Position numbers and translations under genes: made by a program. Source: JAFGPF01 sp964409485 (GTDB lineage Bacteria > Chloroflexota > Dehalococcoidia > Dehalococcoidales > RBG-16-60-22). From it: 64,000 bases of DNA. Numbering within the stretch: the first letter of the stretch is position 1; each line of letters begins with the position of its first letter. The notes under the pieces were generated by a model, which worked only from the letters and a program-made list of their open reading frames with translations, had not been told where the DNA came from and ran no database searches. The stretch is from positions 1 through 64,000 of the forward strand of contig CAYPDM010000001.1 in assembly GCA_964409485.1 (NCBI GenBank), in the 5' to 3' direction. This document shows positions 33,690 through 41,978 of the stretch, piece by piece.

Positions 33690-33726
33690 GTATATAGTAG
33701 CATTATGGTGAAATACAGTTAACTTG

Positions 33727-33753
33727 GACAGGTGGCTAATTTAGCCAGGTGTC
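33727..33753. repeat. 27-bp imperfect palindrome at the edge of the IS remnant
   Basis: GACA-gg-TGGCTAA-t-TTAGCCA-gg-TGTC: the inner 15 bp (33733-33747) are perfectly symmetrical about one base, and the outer four bases also pair. Its right half resembles the inner part of the IS right end (TAATT, AGC and TGTCTA in the same order). It could be the IS left end, an att core or an operator. Confidence 0.45.
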
Positions 33754-33959
33754 TATATTAGCTCGTAGACCGAACTCCAGCTTATTTTCCCCTTCTTGAT
33801 CGCTCTATATTTCTAAGTAGTCCCAAACATTAGCTGCTTCCACAAATATCGTTCTGTGGCTTGCTTTGGAGCGGGTAGTAGCCGATTTCAGCGGAACATG
33901 AAGAGGGACTGGCACTGCGGAAGAAGCGGCGGAGAAAAGGCGCTGCGGGAGCAAGAGTC

Positions 33960-34463
33960 GTGATGCCATCGCCGCAGCGCACAAACGAGCGCTGGTCCAT
34001 GGATTTCGTCACCGACAGCATCGTCACCGGGCGTCGCTTCCGCGCCCTGGCGATTATCGATGACTATTCCCGGGAGTGCCCCGCCATCGAAGTAGATACT
34101 TCTCTTGGTGGAGCGCGGGTGGTGCATGTACTGGAGAGACTAGCTGAGAGCAGGGGGCTACCGGAGGTCATAACGATGGATAATGGGCCGGAGTTTGCCG
34201 GGCGTGCCCTGGACGAATGGGCTTACCGCAAGGGTGTGAAGCTGAATTTCATCAGGCCGGGTAAGCCGATAGAAAACGCCCTGGCTGAGAGCTTTAACGG
34301 CAGGCTCAGGGACGAGTGTTTGAACACGAACTGGTTTATGAATCTGAAACATGCCCGGGAAGTTATCGAAGACTGGCGAAGGGACTACAACGAGGTCAGA
34401 CCACATAGCTCGTTGAAAGGAAGTACCCCGAAGGAGTATGCTGAAATAACGGCTGGACTCTAG
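33960..34463 (+). pseudogene. IS3-family transposase OrfB, truncated (DDE integrase core)
   Basis: A 167-residue remnant with the rve integrase core. All three catalytic acids remain: Asp in NERWSMDFVTD, Asp in VITMDNGPEF and Glu in ALAESFNGRLRDECLN. Homology continues upstream of the GTG in the same frame (EEGLALRKKRRRKGAAG, from about 33900), but a TAG at 33879-33881 and missing upstream sequence remove the N-terminal helix-turn-helix and OrfA. It is therefore probably inactive on its own. The terminal WRRDYNEVRPHSSL motif is intact. The fragment lies between the recombinase operon and the catabolic island, at a visible drop in GC content. Confidence 0.85.
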
Positions 34464-34729
34464 ACAGTGGTGCTACTAATTACGGGGTAAGGTCATATGA
34501 GATAAAAAAGACTTTTTGTTCTGGGTACATAGAAGTAGTATATCGATTTCAACTTATAAATGTGCGGGGATGTTATTTTATCAATTACGCATCAAACCGC
34601 TAATGGTAGGAACCCCAGCACCAGACCCTGTATAATTCACACATGGTAGAGCCGGACCGCCTGGCAAACAATATCACGATTTGACAGCTAACCCGACGGT
34701 TTGAATGCCTACAACGGTGTATCTAAATT

Positions 34730-36031
34730 TCATATCCTACTCATCATACTTGGTAGCCAAAGACTTATTTGAGGAAAGGCGATCAGCAGCCCTAAGAAGA
34801 TTACTAACACGACCAGAAACGGTGCTACACCACGAATAATGTCGGTTACAGGCACACGAAAAGTACCACTCACCAGAAACAGATTCAGCGCTACTGGTGG
34901 TGTAATCAGCGCTATCTCAATGTTAACTGTTACCACTATTCCAAACCACACCGGATCGAAACCCAGGTTCGTGATAATAGGAATAAAGAGAGGCATAGTC
35001 ACCATAAGGATAGCAAGCCCATCCATAATACATCCTAAAATAAGAAGAGCGATGTTTATGCAGATTATTACCAGCATCGGCGGTAAACCTGAAGAAACGA
35101 TAATATTACTCAGTTCCTGTGCCAGCCCGGATACTCCCACCACAAAGACAAAAATTGTGGTAGCAATAATCATCAAGCCAACCATTCCCGTTAATGTTGC
35201 CGCCTCAGTCATTGCCCGGCCTAAATTAGCAAGTCGAAAGCGGTAAAACACGATAGCGATAAGCAGGATGATAAGAACACCCGCTCCACCTGCCTCAGTA
35301 GCGGTCACTACTCCAAGGTAAATTCCGCCCAATACACCAACCAGCAAGGCAACTACAGGCCAGACCTTCTTGAGAGAAACAAGTCTCTCTTTCCAGATAA
35401 CCGCCGCTGGACGAGGAGCAAGCTCAGGATGTCTCAAGCAAGTTATCATGGTATAAGTCGAAAGCATAATAACCAAGAGGATGCCGGGAATTATGCCGGC
35501 TATGAAGAGTTTACCTATGGATTGCTGTGACAATATTCCATAGACAATCAAAGGAATGCTGGGTGGTATCAGGGGGCCAAGAACGCCCCCGCTCAATAAC
35601 GCACCCAGGCTAAATTTTTTATTACAGCCGAGCTTTTCCATCTCCGGTACCGCTACTGTTCCCACAGCAAGTATGGTTGTTCCGCTCGCACCCATCGTCG
35701 CCGCCATAGCCCCTTCTGCCAAGATGCTAGAGACGACCAGCCCTCCGGGGATACGAGAAAGCCATTTATTTGCCGTGCTGAAAATATCTCGGCCTATGTC
35801 AGTTTCACTGATTATAAAAGCCATCAGTATGAACATTGGGAGTGGGAGCCAATTTAAGCCATGAAACACGGAAAACGGGGTCAATCCCAGCTTCACAAGG
35901 GGAGCTCCACCTGAGCCAAAAAGGATACCAAATAATGCGCAAAACCCTAGAGCAAAGGCTATTGGTACGCCCATGATAATCATGATTAACGATAAAGCAA
36001 TGAATATGGCACTTACCGCAAGAATATCCAC
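34730..36031 (-). CDS. dctM: TRAP transporter large permease DctM
   Basis: A 433-residue, 12-helix TRAP large subunit that uses the sodium or proton gradient to import an organic acid. It starts MDILAVSAIFIALSLIMIIM and has the family GAMAATMGASGTTILAVGTV and GVLGPLIPPSIPLIVYGILS segments, with the repeated half around ALITPPVALNLFLVSGT. Length is normal. It is the last gene of dctPQM, 57 bp after dctQ. About 230 bp of sequence without any recognisable gene separate its stop from the IS remnant. Confidence 0.94.
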   Translation of the reverse strand: MDILAVSAIFIALSLIMIIMGVPIAFALGFCALFGILFGSGGAPLVKLGLTPFSVFHGLNWLPLPMFILMAFIISETDIGRDIFSTANKWLSRIPGGLVVSSILAEGAMAATMGASGTTILAVGTVAVPEMEKLGCNKKFSLGALLSGGVLGPLIPPSIPLIVYGILSQQSIGKLFIAGIIPGILLVIMLSTYTMITCLRHPELAPRPAAVIWKERLVSLKKVWPVVALLVGVLGGIYLGVVTATEAGGAGVLIILLIAIVFYRFRLANLGRAMTEAATLTGMVGLMIIATTIFVFVVGVSGLAQELSNIIVSSGLPPMLVIICINIALLILGCIMDGLAILMVTMPLFIPIITNLGFDPVWFGIVVTVNIEIALITPPVALNLFLVSGTFRVPVTDIIRGVAPFLVVLVIFLGLLIAFPQISLWLPSMMSRI

Positions 36032-36088
36032 AATATTTTCCTAATTATTACCAAGCAGAAATACACGAAGATGCAAGGATATTTTAAC

Positions 36089-36637
36089 TTATTCTTTAAT
36101 AGCTTGGTATGTACCTTTTGGCGAGGCAATATGACGCAAGATTTGAGCTAACAATACTACGCAAAGCAAGCTGAAACCAAATGGGACTATCATCCTTATC
36201 GGGAATGTGGGAATTACCCAGGTACCACGGGTGACCTCCCCGGTTTGTAGAGCGCTCCACGCAGTTTCCCAGGTTTTCCAGGTTAGGACAGCGCAAAAAA
36301 TTAAACCTATCGTGGGATTGATAACGTTCAGCAAGATTAAACGTAACGTTTCTGGAAGAGAGCGATCCAACAGATCAATCCTGAGGTGCCGGCCGAGCTT
36401 TTGGGTGTGAGCTATAGCGAAAACGACACACGCCAACATCAAGATAGAATCAATTTCATACGTATATGGATCAGGATTCCTTAAGACGTATCTCGTGAAA
36501 ACCCCGTAACCAGTCACAAAAGCCATCAGGGTAATCAAAGCTCCAGCAAAGTACCAGAAGAAATGAACCACGCGGTCTAGCCATGAACTCAAAACCTGCA
36601 ATACTCTTTTGGCCCTGTTCAATTTTAGCCCAATCAT
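36089..36637 (-). CDS. dctQ: TRAP transporter small permease DctQ
   Basis: A 182-residue membrane protein with four helices (first near residues 25-48, FFWYFAGALITLMAFVTGYG). The FTRYVLRNPDPYTYEID segment and GRHLRIDLLDRSLP are typical of DctQ. It bridges DctM and is required for TRAP transport. It lies between dctP (75 bp upstream) and dctM in one leftward operon. Confidence 0.92.
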   Translation of the reverse strand: MIGLKLNRAKRVLQVLSSWLDRVVHFFWYFAGALITLMAFVTGYGVFTRYVLRNPDPYTYEIDSILMLACVVFAIAHTQKLGRHLRIDLLDRSLPETLRLILLNVINPTIGLIFCAVLTWKTWETAWSALQTGEVTRGTWVIPTFPIRMIVPFGFSLLCVVLLAQILRHIASPKGTYQAIKE

Positions 36638-36712
36638 TGGTTAATTATTCACTGGAGGAAGCGACAAAGCGGCCTACGCTTCCTCCAGTTGCGGTTGTGT
36701 TAGCAAACCAAG

Positions 36713-37747
36713 TTACTGGTTAGCCTTGCGAGCAGCCTCCTTGATTTTTTCAGCATCCGCGGCTCCAACCTGCTCATAGAATGCGTCTAAAACTGGCTTG
36801 CTTGTCTCAATCCATTTAGCTCTCTCCGCATCAGGCAGGTAATAGACCTGAACGCCAGCTTCTTCCAAACCGGCTAGCGCATCCTTGGTGTATTGCGAGA
36901 AGAACGTCTTCAACTCATCTTCGGTGCGTTGGCATTCTTCAAGTAGTATATCCTGGATATCTTTTGGCATAGAATTCCACGTGTCCAGGTTTATGTCGTA
37001 ATAACCCGAGGTGCCAAACGTGTTAGCGACTGTGATATAGCGAATCGCGTCGTACCATTTGAAATTCCATACCCCAGTTGGGTTCAGGCCTACACCGGCA
37101 TCTACCGTTCCTTTCTGCAATGCCGGGTATCCATCGAAAAATGGAAGTGATACAGGTGAGGCTCCAAAGGCTTCTATGGTTTGTGCCTCGGCTGGATTCG
37201 CTACCCATACTAATAAGCCCTTCCAGTCCTCCAGAGTCTTTACGGGTTTTTTTGCGCCACAGTATTCATGTATACCGGTAGTCCATACAACAAGTGGCTT
37301 GGCATTAAATTTTGTGCCGAGGATATCATTAAAAAGCGATTCGTTTATATTTTTTAAGAACTCTACGTTTGCTTCCAGGCTATCGACTAAAAAGGGTAAC
37401 GTAATAGCTGAAAATCGGATGTCGCTGCCAGACAGGTATTCGATCGGGAATTCGGCCATTTGAATAGCTCCCGTTCTCAGCATTTCCATTTCTTCTTCCA
37501 TAGTAGCCAGCGTGCCTCCAGGATAGACTTCGATTATATACCTGCCGTTAACTCGTTTGTTGAATCTTTCAGCTAATTCCTGGGCTTTGACTACAACAGG
37601 GTCTAAAGGGGGAAGTCCTGAGGCAAGCTTAATAGTCACCGGCTCGGCTGGAGTTGGAGTTGGCTCAGCGCATCCGGCCATAAAAAAGGAACTTAGTAAT
37701 ATTATACTAAAAAAGATTGCTAGTCCTAGATATAATCTCCTTTCCAT
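36713..37747 (-). CDS. dctP: TRAP transporter solute-binding lipoprotein DctP
   Basis: A 344-residue periplasmic-type receptor. A signal peptide with lipobox FFMAGC (Cys26) is followed by a short Pro/Thr linker, so it is a lipoprotein. The DctP fold signatures are visible: KLASGLPPLDPVVVKAQELAERFNKR, the conserved YPGGTLA, and the ligand-clamping region with GIHEYCGAKKPVKTLEDWKGL and ASPVSLPF. The Arg that usually holds a substrate carboxylate is not obvious at its usual place. AAGGAGGT lies 7 nt before the ATG. A strong promoter starts about 250 nt upstream, with the shared island operator. Confidence 0.93.
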   Translation of the reverse strand: MERRLYLGLAIFFSIILLSSFFMAGCAEPTPTPAEPVTIKLASGLPPLDPVVVKAQELAERFNKRVNGRYIIEVYPGGTLATMEEEMEMLRTGAIQMAEFPIEYLSGSDIRFSAITLPFLVDSLEANVEFLKNINESLFNDILGTKFNAKPLVVWTTGIHEYCGAKKPVKTLEDWKGLLVWVANPAEAQTIEAFGASPVSLPFFDGYPALQKGTVDAGVGLNPTGVWNFKWYDAIRYITVANTFGTSGYYDINLDTWNSMPKDIQDILLEECQRTEDELKTFFSQYTKDALAGLEEAGVQVYYLPDAERAKWIETSKPVLDAFYEQVGAADAEKIKEAARKANQ

Positions 37748-37971
37748 TTGATACCTCCTTGATTTTCTTATTCTGTATGTAATCTTTGGTTTAAATAATA
37801 GCCTAGAGTTGACTATGGACTACATACACTAGTGATTATAATACCAGCCGTTTTTCATATCTGATACTAGATAAACATGATTATATTCCCTCCTTTAATT
37901 TTAGTATTTCCACATTTTTGTTTAATAATTGGCTTCATATATTTTCATTGATAATTTCAATGTGATAATAA

Positions 37972-38031
37972 TACGTATACGTACTATCATTAAATAAGGT
38001 AAATGATATAGGATTGTTTAACAAATGTCAA
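37972..38031 (-). promoter_or_regulatory. dctPQM promoter with TACGTRTACGTA operator (site 1)
   Basis: On the minus strand TTGACA (38031-38026), a 17-bp spacer and TATCAT (38008-38003) give a start near 37996. A perfect 12-bp palindrome TACGTATACGTA (37983-37972) follows 19 nt after the -10, centred near +19, so a bound regulator would block initiation or escape. The leader to dctP is about 250 nt. The 400-bp gap 37748-38147 holds no gene; besides this site and the dctP ribosome-binding site I see nothing else in it. Confidence 0.8.
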
Positions 38032-38147
38032 CCCCTGCGAAATCGAATTGATAATCTTTCTGCCGTGGAAGTAGACCTTCTTCCGTTGCACTACCTGGGA
38101 GAAAATAGATACAAGAGTTTAGACCGTATCTAATCTGACAAGTTTGC

Positions 38148-39044
38148 TTAAATAACACCTCTTAACTGGGGGTCAAGGGCATCCCTCAGTCCATCTCCCA
38201 CCATATTGAAGGCATATACCATCAACATGATTGCCAGCCCCGGGGCAAAAGAAAGAACGGGATTCGTCAGTAAATATTGGCGGCCGTCATTGACCATATT
38301 TCCCCAGGTGGGAGTAGGCGCCTGTACCCCGATTCCGAGAAAACTAAGCCCGGCTTCAGCCAATATCGTTGTCCCCAGCATCATGGTCATCATTACTATT
38401 AGCGGTGGAAAACAGTTGGGGGCCAGATGGCGGAACATAATGCGTATGTGACTGGCTCCCATGGAGCGTCCCGCGAGTATATAATCGTTTTCCTTGACAC
38501 TCATTACCTGACCGCACATTAACCTGGCGTATATAGGCACCATGGCAAAAGCGAGTGCCATGACGACATTATTCATTCCTCCTCCAAGAAGAGACGCGAT
38601 GAGCAAAGCTAATAATATCATCGGGAAGGCCATCAGCGTATCTATCAGCCTCATAACGACTGCACGTGTCCAACCGCCAAAATAGCCCGCAATCAATCCC
38701 AGCGCCATTCCGACTATAGCGCTAAGGACAACCACAACCAGGCCGATTAACATAGAAACTCGCGTTCCGTAGATAGTCCGGCTAAAAGTATCTCTCCCCA
38801 GCGAATCGGTACCCAGCCAGTGAGCTTTTCCGGGTTGAAGCAGCGAGTTGTTCATGTCAATTTTATCCGGGTTATAAGGGGCCAGCCACGGGGCGAAAAT
38901 GGCGGCTATTATAAACAATAGAATGATGACCATCCCAAACACCACCACCCCCCGGTTAAGAAATACCCGGAAAAAGAGACGTAATTCCTTAGCGTGGCGA
39001 ACATTTTCGATTGTGGCCGGCCCAAGATTAGCTTCTTCTGACAT
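38148..39044 (-). CDS. dppC: ABC dipeptide/oligopeptide-type permease DppC
   Basis: A 298-residue inner-membrane permease with an N-terminal helix (VVFGMVIILLFIIAAIFAPW) and the later five-helix core. The family motifs LGTDSLGRDTFSRTIYG and the EAA loop MGASHIRIMFRHLAPN are clear, as is the terminal FLGIGVQAPTPTWGNM. It is the last gene of the MaoC-CaiB-AOR-dppBC run. No ATPase genes (dppD, dppF) are in the window. The solute-binding partners are probably the lipoproteins at 59573 and 62407, which lie behind an identical type of promoter. Confidence 0.93.
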   Translation of the reverse strand: MSEEANLGPATIENVRHAKELRLFFRVFLNRGVVVFGMVIILLFIIAAIFAPWLAPYNPDKIDMNNSLLQPGKAHWLGTDSLGRDTFSRTIYGTRVSMLIGLVVVVLSAIVGMALGLIAGYFGGWTRAVVMRLIDTLMAFPMILLALLIASLLGGGMNNVVMALAFAMVPIYARLMCGQVMSVKENDYILAGRSMGASHIRIMFRHLAPNCFPPLIVMMTMMLGTTILAEAGLSFLGIGVQAPTPTWGNMVNDGRQYLLTNPVLSFAPGLAIMLMVYAFNMVGDGLRDALDPQLRGVI

Positions 39045-39057
39045 GTCTTATTCCTTA

Positions 39058-40014
39058 TTAGTCATAATGTACCCTGGGATCGAACCATCCATAGGAGATA
39101 TCTACCAGAAGGTTAGAAAAAACAATACTTATCGCCATAATTAAAGCAACCGCCTGAACATAGGGGTAATCCTGGTTCATGACAGACGTCACTGCCAATC
39201 TACCCATCCCGGGGATATTGAATACCTGTTCAATTAGTACCGCCCCTCCCAGAATAGTTCCAACTCCCATGCCGGAAAGAGTAACCACAGGCATCATGCC
39301 GTTTTTCAGGGCGTGTTTCATTATTATCGCTCTCTCTCTCAAGCCCTTGGACCATGCTGTGCGGATATAGTCTTTGCGTATAACCTCAAGCATGCTGGAG
39401 CGAGCCTGACGGGCATTTCCGGCGATTGGTCCTAAAGCTAAACAAAAAACCGGCATGATGATTTGCTTGGTACTTAACCAAAAGTTTTCAAAAGGTGATG
39501 TATACCCCATCACCGGAAGCCACCTGAAATATAGAGCAAACACATATATTAATATAATACCCAACCAGAAAACAGGCACGGTTATCCCAATATTGGCTAA
39601 GGTGGTTACGAAGTTATCCAACCAGCCACCCCGTCTGACAGCGCACAGCACTCCTGCGGGGATGCCAATAACAATAGCAATAATAAAAGCAAGTACACCA
39701 AGATGGAAAGTTATGGGCAAACGTCTGAGTATTTCTTGTATTACAGGAGAGCGATTAAGTATCGATCTTCCTAGGTCACCACGGAAAACGCCAGTAATCC
39801 AGTCGAAATATTGCATTGGTAGTGTTTTATCCAGTCCAAACTGATGCCTCACTTCATCAAGCTGCTCTTCGGTGATTTCTTGTACGGAACTGGCCGACAT
39901 ATACATGAGCACCGGGTCACCCGGCAGAAGGCGCATTGCCAGAAAGACAAATAACGAGACCAGAAATAAGACTATTACGGCCAGTATCAACCTTCGTATG
40001 ATATATGTTGTCAT
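39058..40014 (-). CDS. dppB: ABC dipeptide/oligopeptide-type permease DppB
   Basis: A 318-residue six-helix permease starting TTYIIRRLILAVIVLFLVS. The family LPGDPVLMYMS segment, the HLGVLAFIIAIVIGIPAGVL block and the EAA loop KGLRERAIIMKHALKNGMMP are present. It overlaps neither neighbour but is 13 bp from dppC and 45 bp from the AOR gene, consistent with one transcript. It should import a peptide-like, nickel-like or other small organic solute recognised by the lipoproteins further right. Confidence 0.93.
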   Translation of the reverse strand: MTTYIIRRLILAVIVLFLVSLFVFLAMRLLPGDPVLMYMSASSVQEITEEQLDEVRHQFGLDKTLPMQYFDWITGVFRGDLGRSILNRSPVIQEILRRLPITFHLGVLAFIIAIVIGIPAGVLCAVRRGGWLDNFVTTLANIGITVPVFWLGIILIYVFALYFRWLPVMGYTSPFENFWLSTKQIIMPVFCLALGPIAGNARQARSSMLEVIRKDYIRTAWSKGLRERAIIMKHALKNGMMPVVTLSGMGVGTILGGAVLIEQVFNIPGMGRLAVTSVMNQDYPYVQAVALIMAISIVFSNLLVDISYGWFDPRVHYD

Positions 40015-40059
40015 ATTAAGCCTTGGCCTTTATTCCAGAATGTTACCAAGTATAGGTTT

Positions 40060-41913
40060 TTAACGTGTTTTTAAGCCCAGTCCCTTCAGTTTGGAGGCGG
40101 TCGGTGTGCCGTTCTTATCCCAGCCGCGTTCGGCGTAGTACTCGTCGAGCATTTCATCGAGGTCCTTCTGGCTTATAAGCTGCCCCTTGGATGCACCCGC
40201 CTTGATGGGTTCCGTCATGAGACGCTTGGGGAAGGTGTCGTCCTTGCGGGTGAAGCCCGCGCCGATATTGAACAGGCGGGCGACGTTATTCAACCTTTCC
40301 CCGATTTTCTCGATATCTCCGGCGGTGAAGTTCATTCCGGAGGCGGCGTTAACCAGGTCGGCGGTATTCTGGCAGGCTATCCCCGGCACCGCCATATCAA
40401 GCAGGAAGGCGCACATCGGGGCGCAGTCGCAGGTAACGCTGCGGATGTCTTGGTTCCACTTGGTCAGCCTTCCCTTACCTTCGATAGCCATTCTATCCAC
40501 TTTTTCCGGCACGGGAATATCGAAGATTTCCTGGAAAGCGTAGCCCCGGTTGTGGTCAGCGCCGGTATAGGACGTGGCATAGTTAAGACCGTGCGCCTTG
40601 GCGCCCCGCACGTCGTAGGCTGGCAGTTCCAGTCCCTTAACGTGCATGGCGTAGAACTCGGAGCCCTTGCCGATTATTTCGGCGGCTTTTCTGGTACCCT
40701 GACTAAGGATATCCCCGATGCCCTCGCGGTAGGTTATTTTACGCAGCATTTCCAGAAGGATGCTGTGGTTCCCGAACTTGAGTTCCAGTCCGTCAGTATC
40801 TTTTTTGGTGAGGATTCCCTTTTCGTAAAGCTCCATGGCGAACCCGATGGCCACACCTGCGGACATGGTATCCAGTCCATACTCGTCACAGAGACGATCG
40901 GCCGCGATTACCGCCGGTAAATAATCAATTCCCAGCGTGCTACCCAGCGAATAGGTTGTCTCATACTCGGGGCCTTCACTCATATAGCCTGCGTATGGCC
41001 CGGCTGTGACCAGTTTTATCTGGCTACAGCCTACCGGGCAGTCGTGACAGTGGGCTTTGTGGATAATCATCTTGGCTTGAGCCGCGTCACCGAGTCCCTT
41101 GACCATGTCGATTTCACCGGTAGCTGACCAGTTATTGATGGGATAGATGCCCATTGCCGAGGTAGCGTCTACGACCATCGGCGTGCCCGATTTCGAAAAC
41201 TGCGGATAGAGCACTGGACTTTCCTTCATGGCCTTGTTCATCGCCTGCCGGGCTTTCCTGAATTTCTCGGCATCGACCACATTAGGACGTTTAGTGCCTC
41301 GCACGGCGATGGCTTTGAGGTTCTTGGAGCCCATCACCGCCCCCAAACCCTTTCTTCCCGCAGCGCGGCGCTCGTTGACAATGCAGGCCATGGGACTCAG
41401 GTTCTCTCCGGCGGGGCCTATGCAGGCGATCCGGTAATTCTGGTCGCCGAGTTCATCCTTGATAACCAGCTGCGTATCGGTGGTCAACATGCCACTCACC
41501 TTATCGGCGTTGCGGAAACGCACCTTGCCGTCTTTGATGGCTACATAGGTGGGCTTTTCTGCTTTGCCTTCGATGATTATCATGTCGTAGCCGGCCATTT
41601 TCATCTCGGCGGGGAACTGCCCACCGGCGAGGGCCATGCCGACGGCACCCGTCAGCGGCGACTTAGCCACCACGGCCATCCGGCTGGCACAGGCGGCTCC
41701 GGAAGCTGTCAGCGGCCCCACGGCAAAAATTAATTTATTCGCCGGGTCCAGCGCCGGTGTTTTCGGCTTCACTTCGTCGTAGAGGTATTTAATCGCAAAC
41801 CCTGCCCCTCCCAGGTAATCCCGGACAAGCTCATCGGGGATTACTTCCTCCCGGCTGGTTTGGTCGGTGAGGTTTATTCTTAATATCTTGCCTGCATATC
41901 CACCTTTGTACAT
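40060..41913 (-). CDS. aor: Aldehyde:ferredoxin oxidoreductase, second copy
   Basis: A 617-residue tungstopterin oxidoreductase. The start GGYAGKILRINLTDQTSREE, the pterin-binding GPLTASGAACASRMAVVAKS and AAGRKGLGAVMGSKNLKAIA, and the [4Fe-4S] ligands CHDCPVGC with a distal Cys in DCAPMCAFL, match the AOR family. AAAGGAGGT precedes the ATG. It sits inside the catabolic run, between a CaiB gene and dppB, and would oxidise an aldehyde from the pathway. Its GC content and codon choice are visibly higher than its operon neighbours and closer to region 1, suggesting it joined the operon from a different source. Confidence 0.93.
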   Translation of the reverse strand: MYKGGYAGKILRINLTDQTSREEVIPDELVRDYLGGAGFAIKYLYDEVKPKTPALDPANKLIFAVGPLTASGAACASRMAVVAKSPLTGAVGMALAGGQFPAEMKMAGYDMIIIEGKAEKPTYVAIKDGKVRFRNADKVSGMLTTDTQLVIKDELGDQNYRIACIGPAGENLSPMACIVNERRAAGRKGLGAVMGSKNLKAIAVRGTKRPNVVDAEKFRKARQAMNKAMKESPVLYPQFSKSGTPMVVDATSAMGIYPINNWSATGEIDMVKGLGDAAQAKMIIHKAHCHDCPVGCSQIKLVTAGPYAGYMSEGPEYETTYSLGSTLGIDYLPAVIAADRLCDEYGLDTMSAGVAIGFAMELYEKGILTKKDTDGLELKFGNHSILLEMLRKITYREGIGDILSQGTRKAAEIIGKGSEFYAMHVKGLELPAYDVRGAKAHGLNYATSYTGADHNRGYAFQEIFDIPVPEKVDRMAIEGKGRLTKWNQDIRSVTCDCAPMCAFLLDMAVPGIACQNTADLVNAASGMNFTAGDIEKIGERLNNVARLFNIGAGFTRKDDTFPKRLMTEPIKAGASKGQLISQKDLDEMLDEYYAERGWDKNGTPTASKLKGLGLKTR

Positions 41914-41978
41914 CGGATTACCTCCTTTTAGTATATGGTAATCATACTTACTATGGTCAGATCAATCCCAAACAAATC

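Larger units (their letters stand above)
33725..34495 (+). mobile_element. Internally deleted IS3-family element
   Basis: The right end is well marked: read inwards on the minus strand from 34495 it begins TGACCTTACCCC, typical of one IS3 subgroup, and continues TAATTAGTAGC...CTGTCTA. A related but diverged string (TAATTTAGC...TGTCTA) occurs at 33738-33755 and is the probable left end. At about 770 bp the element is far shorter than a full IS3 (about 1.2-1.4 kb). No orfA is recognisable, and the frame of orfB carries a stop at 33879-33881. The left boundary is uncertain. Confidence 0.55.

Noticed and set aside
31421..34729. Direct-repeat att pair flanking the recombinase
   Set aside because: No convincing repeat was found by eye on both sides, so element boundaries were not called.
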